Both the position numbers and the translations under genes were made by a program. Below the pieces are notes generated by a model. The model was not told the DNA's origin, ran no database searches, and saw nothing but the letters and a program-made list of their open reading frames with translations. Shown here in pieces: positions 62,426 through 64,000 of a stretch of 64,000 bases of DNA (positions within the stretch are counted from its first letter, which is position 1; the number at the start of each line of letters is the position of its first letter). The stretch lies in contig NZ_QWVT01000021.1 of the NCBI RefSeq assembly GCF_003570705.1, positions 1 to 64,000 of the forward strand, written 5' to 3'. The DNA comes from Mesobacillus zeae (lineage in GTDB: Bacteria; Bacillota; Bacilli; Bacillales; Cytobacillaceae).

Positions 62426-63193
62426 TTACTTTGGCTGCATTCTGATTGCGCCATCTAAGCGGATGGTTTCACCATTGAGCATCGAGTTTTCAATGATGCC
62501 TTCCACAAGCTGTGCGTATTCTTCAGGATATCCGAGGCGCTGCGGGAATGGTACCATTTTCCCAAGGCTATCCCTTGCTTCTTCCGGCAGCGAATCGAAA
62601 AGTGGTGTGTGGAACAGTCCTGGCGCAATTGTCATCACCCTGATTCCAAAAGCTGCGAGTTCGCGGGCAATTGGAAGGGTCATGCCGACAATCCCCCCTT
62701 TTGACGCACTGTAGGCAGCCTGACCTATTTGCCCGTCAAATGCCGCGACCGATGCTGTATTGATGATGACGCCTCTTTCACCTTTTTCATTTGGCTCATT
62801 GTTCTGCATCACACAGGTTGCGAGCCTGATGACATTAAATGTGCCAATTAAATTAACGGAAATCACTTTTGAGAAATCAGCCAGATTATGAGGGCCTTTT
62901 CTTCCTGTCACCTTCGAGGCAATTGCGATGCCCGCGCAGTTAATAACACTGTTCACACTTCCAAATGAAGCTGCTGCTTGTGCGATGGCGGCCGCGGTCA
63001 TTTCCTCGTTCGTTACATCCGTTTGAATGAAAAGTGCGTTTTCGCCAAGCTCCTCTGCAAGCTTGTGTCCCCTTTCAGTCCCCAGATCAAGGATGGCCAC
63101 TCTTCCCCCATTGCCGATAATTTTTCTAACAGTTGCTTCTCCTAGGCCGGAAGCTCCTCCCGTCACCAGTGCCACACAATTTTGCATATCCAT
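62426..63193 (-). CDS. Short-chain 3-hydroxyacyl-CoA dehydrogenase (SDR, HSD10-like)
   Basis: A 255-residue SDR starting [26 protein letters not shown], the catalytic Ser in [14 protein letters not shown] and Tyr-x3-Lys in YSASKGG are present. The sequence resembles the HSD10/FadB2 type that oxidises 3-hydroxyacyl-CoA, including 2-methyl-branched ones. The start at 63193 follows GGGGAGG at 6 nt. A -24/-12 promoter lies about 38 bp upstream, linking it to the sigma-54 activator encoded nearby. Confidence 0.88.
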   Translation of the reverse strand: MDMQNCVALVTGGASGLGEATVRKIIGNGGRVAILDLGTERGHKLAEELGENALFIQTDVTNEEMTAAAIAQAAASFGSVNSVINCAGIAIASKVTGRKGPHNLADFSKVISVNLIGTFNVIRLATCVMQNNEPNEKGERGVIINTASVAAFDGQIGQAAYSASKGGIVGMTLPIARELAAFGIRVMTIAPGLFHTPLFDSLPEEARDSLGKMVPFPQRLGYPEEYAQLVEGIIENSMLNGETIRLDGAIRMQPK

Positions 63194-63230
63194 GATAAAC
63201 CTCCCCAATGTTCTTTCTGTTTTTCATGTA

Positions 63231-63246
63231 AGCAAGTTCCATGCCA
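63231..63246 (-). promoter_or_regulatory. Sigma-54 (-24/-12) promoter for the SDR gene
   Basis: The minus strand reads TGGCATGGAACTTGCT, a full match to TGGCAYRNNNNTTGCW. It ends 37 bp before the SDR start codon. Confidence 0.85.
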
Positions 63247-63297
63247 GCTCTTATGTGGGCACTTTCGTTAGACGTATCCCTATTCCTTGTCGTTACG

Positions 63298-63338
63298 CTG
63301 GACAGATTTCAAGGATAGTGGCGAAAAACTGGACAGTT
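63298..63338. promoter_or_regulatory. Candidate enhancer sites for the sigma-54 activator
   Basis: CTGGACAG (63298-63305) and the palindrome AACTGGACAGTT (63327-63338) are centred 31 bp apart, about three helical turns, and 55-95 bp upstream of the -24 element. The layout fits a dimer-of-dimers activator site. GGACAG also occurs upstream of the other -24/-12 promoter. Confidence 0.5.
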
Positions 63339-63428
63339 GGCAGCAACCTCCTCGATTTTTTCCGTAATATTTTCTCCGTTGATGGGTAAAAGAAAGATAC
63401 AACCAGGAAAAAGGAGGAGAACATTACA

Positions 63429-63788
63429 ATGATTATTGTTTATTTAAGCATCGCCCTGATAATTGGTTCTCTCGGGTACTTGGGATACACTGCCTTTAAA
63501 ATTTTTAAAAAGTCAAAGCCTTCCTTAAAGGTTTTGAATGAACTATCTACAAGAATGCAGGTAAAAGCTGATACGATTAAAACAGAAACAGACAAGTTGA
63601 CTCAAAACCAGCAACAGCTGATCACCGACATCAGTCAAAAGAAAAGAGCCATCAACACAACTGTAACTGCTGCTAAACAAACACCTGTCATGTTCAAGCA
63701 GCTTGTAAAAGCAAAGCCTGTCACAAAGCTTGAGCATAAACGTAAAGCAAGAATGTGGAATATGGCCAGACAGAATCGGCTAACATAA
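63429..63788 (+). CDS. DUF948-like membrane-anchored coiled-coil protein
   Basis: A 119-residue protein with one N-terminal membrane helix (residues 2-24), a coiled-coil region (about 35-85, TRMQVKADTIKTETDKLTQN) and a basic C-terminus (KLEHKRKARMWNMARQNRL). This layout resembles DUF948 proteins of Bacillus, whose role is unclear. AAGGAGG lies about 10 nt upstream. It is divergent from the SDR gene and has its own terminator. Confidence 0.7.
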   Translation: MIIVYLSIALIIGSLGYLGYTAFKIFKKSKPSLKVLNELSTRMQVKADTIKTETDKLTQNQQQLITDISQKKRAINTTVTAAKQTPVMFKQLVKAKPVTKLEHKRKARMWNMARQNRLT

Positions 63789-63796
63789 TATAGAAG

Positions 63797-63836
63797 CAAA
63801 CCGCATTGGAATAGTGCCAATGCGGTTTGCTTTTTA
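63797..63836 (+). terminator. Terminator after the DUF948-like gene
   Basis: AAACCGCATTGG-AATAGTG-CCAATGCGGTTT is followed by GCTTTTT. After it, positions 63840-64000 contain nothing I can identify. Confidence 0.84.
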
Positions 63837-64000
63837 TAATCGTGAGCCTGAAAATTCATTTGCCTGCCTCAGTTTTTCATTTTTTCGACTGCAATTAATT
63901 TTTCCTAAGGTTATACTGTCCCCGTTTTATTTCTCACTTGAAGCCCCTTTAAGTTTCAACTAGTCATAATATCAATCAGTGCCATCGAGAAAAGCTATTG

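Overview
The window is chromosomal DNA from a spore-forming member of the Bacillaceae. The evidence is three small acid-soluble spore protein genes, FabL-type enoyl-ACP reductase, PerR, NtdP, GG-rich Shine-Dalgarno sequences, GTG and TTG starts, and gene order. Positions 1-33000 follow the Bacillus subtilis ygxA-to-yfhD interval: rrn promoters, ygxA, ygzB, perR, bcp, gsaB, ygaE, ygaD, ntdP, ygaB, sspE, fabL, yfhS, mutY, yfhP, yfhJ, sspK, yfhH, recX, yfhF, yfhE, yfhD. Lineage-specific insertions into this backbone are a 2-hydroxyacid dehydrogenase/cobalamin adenosyltransferase pair, a K+ channel, an ABC-2 exporter operon, a stand-alone glutamate synthase large subunit and a dipeptide ABC transporter. 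I cannot name the species from the sequence.

From 33000 to 34400 there is little protein but much structure: a cluster of DnaA boxes, an alpha/beta-type SASP gene, and a candidate orphan structured RNA with its own promoter and terminator. From 34400 to 43200 lies a dcu-aspA-sdhCAB operon (C4-dicarboxylate antiporter, aspartase, succinate dehydrogenase/fumarate reductase). A Rex/Fnr-type palindrome sits upstream, and a GlnK/GlnL-like two-component system is divergently placed. I read this as an aspartate-to-succinate fumarate-respiration module.

From 43400 to 50700 are a homoserine dehydrogenase behind two consecutive SAM-I riboswitches, a heterodimeric ABC exporter pair with a 21-bp tandem repeat upstream, an orphan sdpRI immunity/autorepressor pair, and an unlisted small ORF. 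From 50700 to 63200 is an acyl-CoA catabolism cluster: three acyl-CoA ligases, an alpha-methylacyl-CoA racemase-like protein, thiolase, acyl-CoA dehydrogenase and a short-chain hydroxyacyl-CoA dehydrogenase. It is accompanied by a sigma-54 activator with CBS and PAS domains. Two textbook -24/-12 promoters and shared GGACAG upstream motifs tie the cluster to that activator.

Two dispersed repeat families run through the intergenic spaces: a long one built around GAAAAGCGAAAGCGCCCG and a short paired one built around GTGCCTGACCCCCGGCGC. No tRNA gene, CRISPR array, insertion sequence or prophage was recognised.
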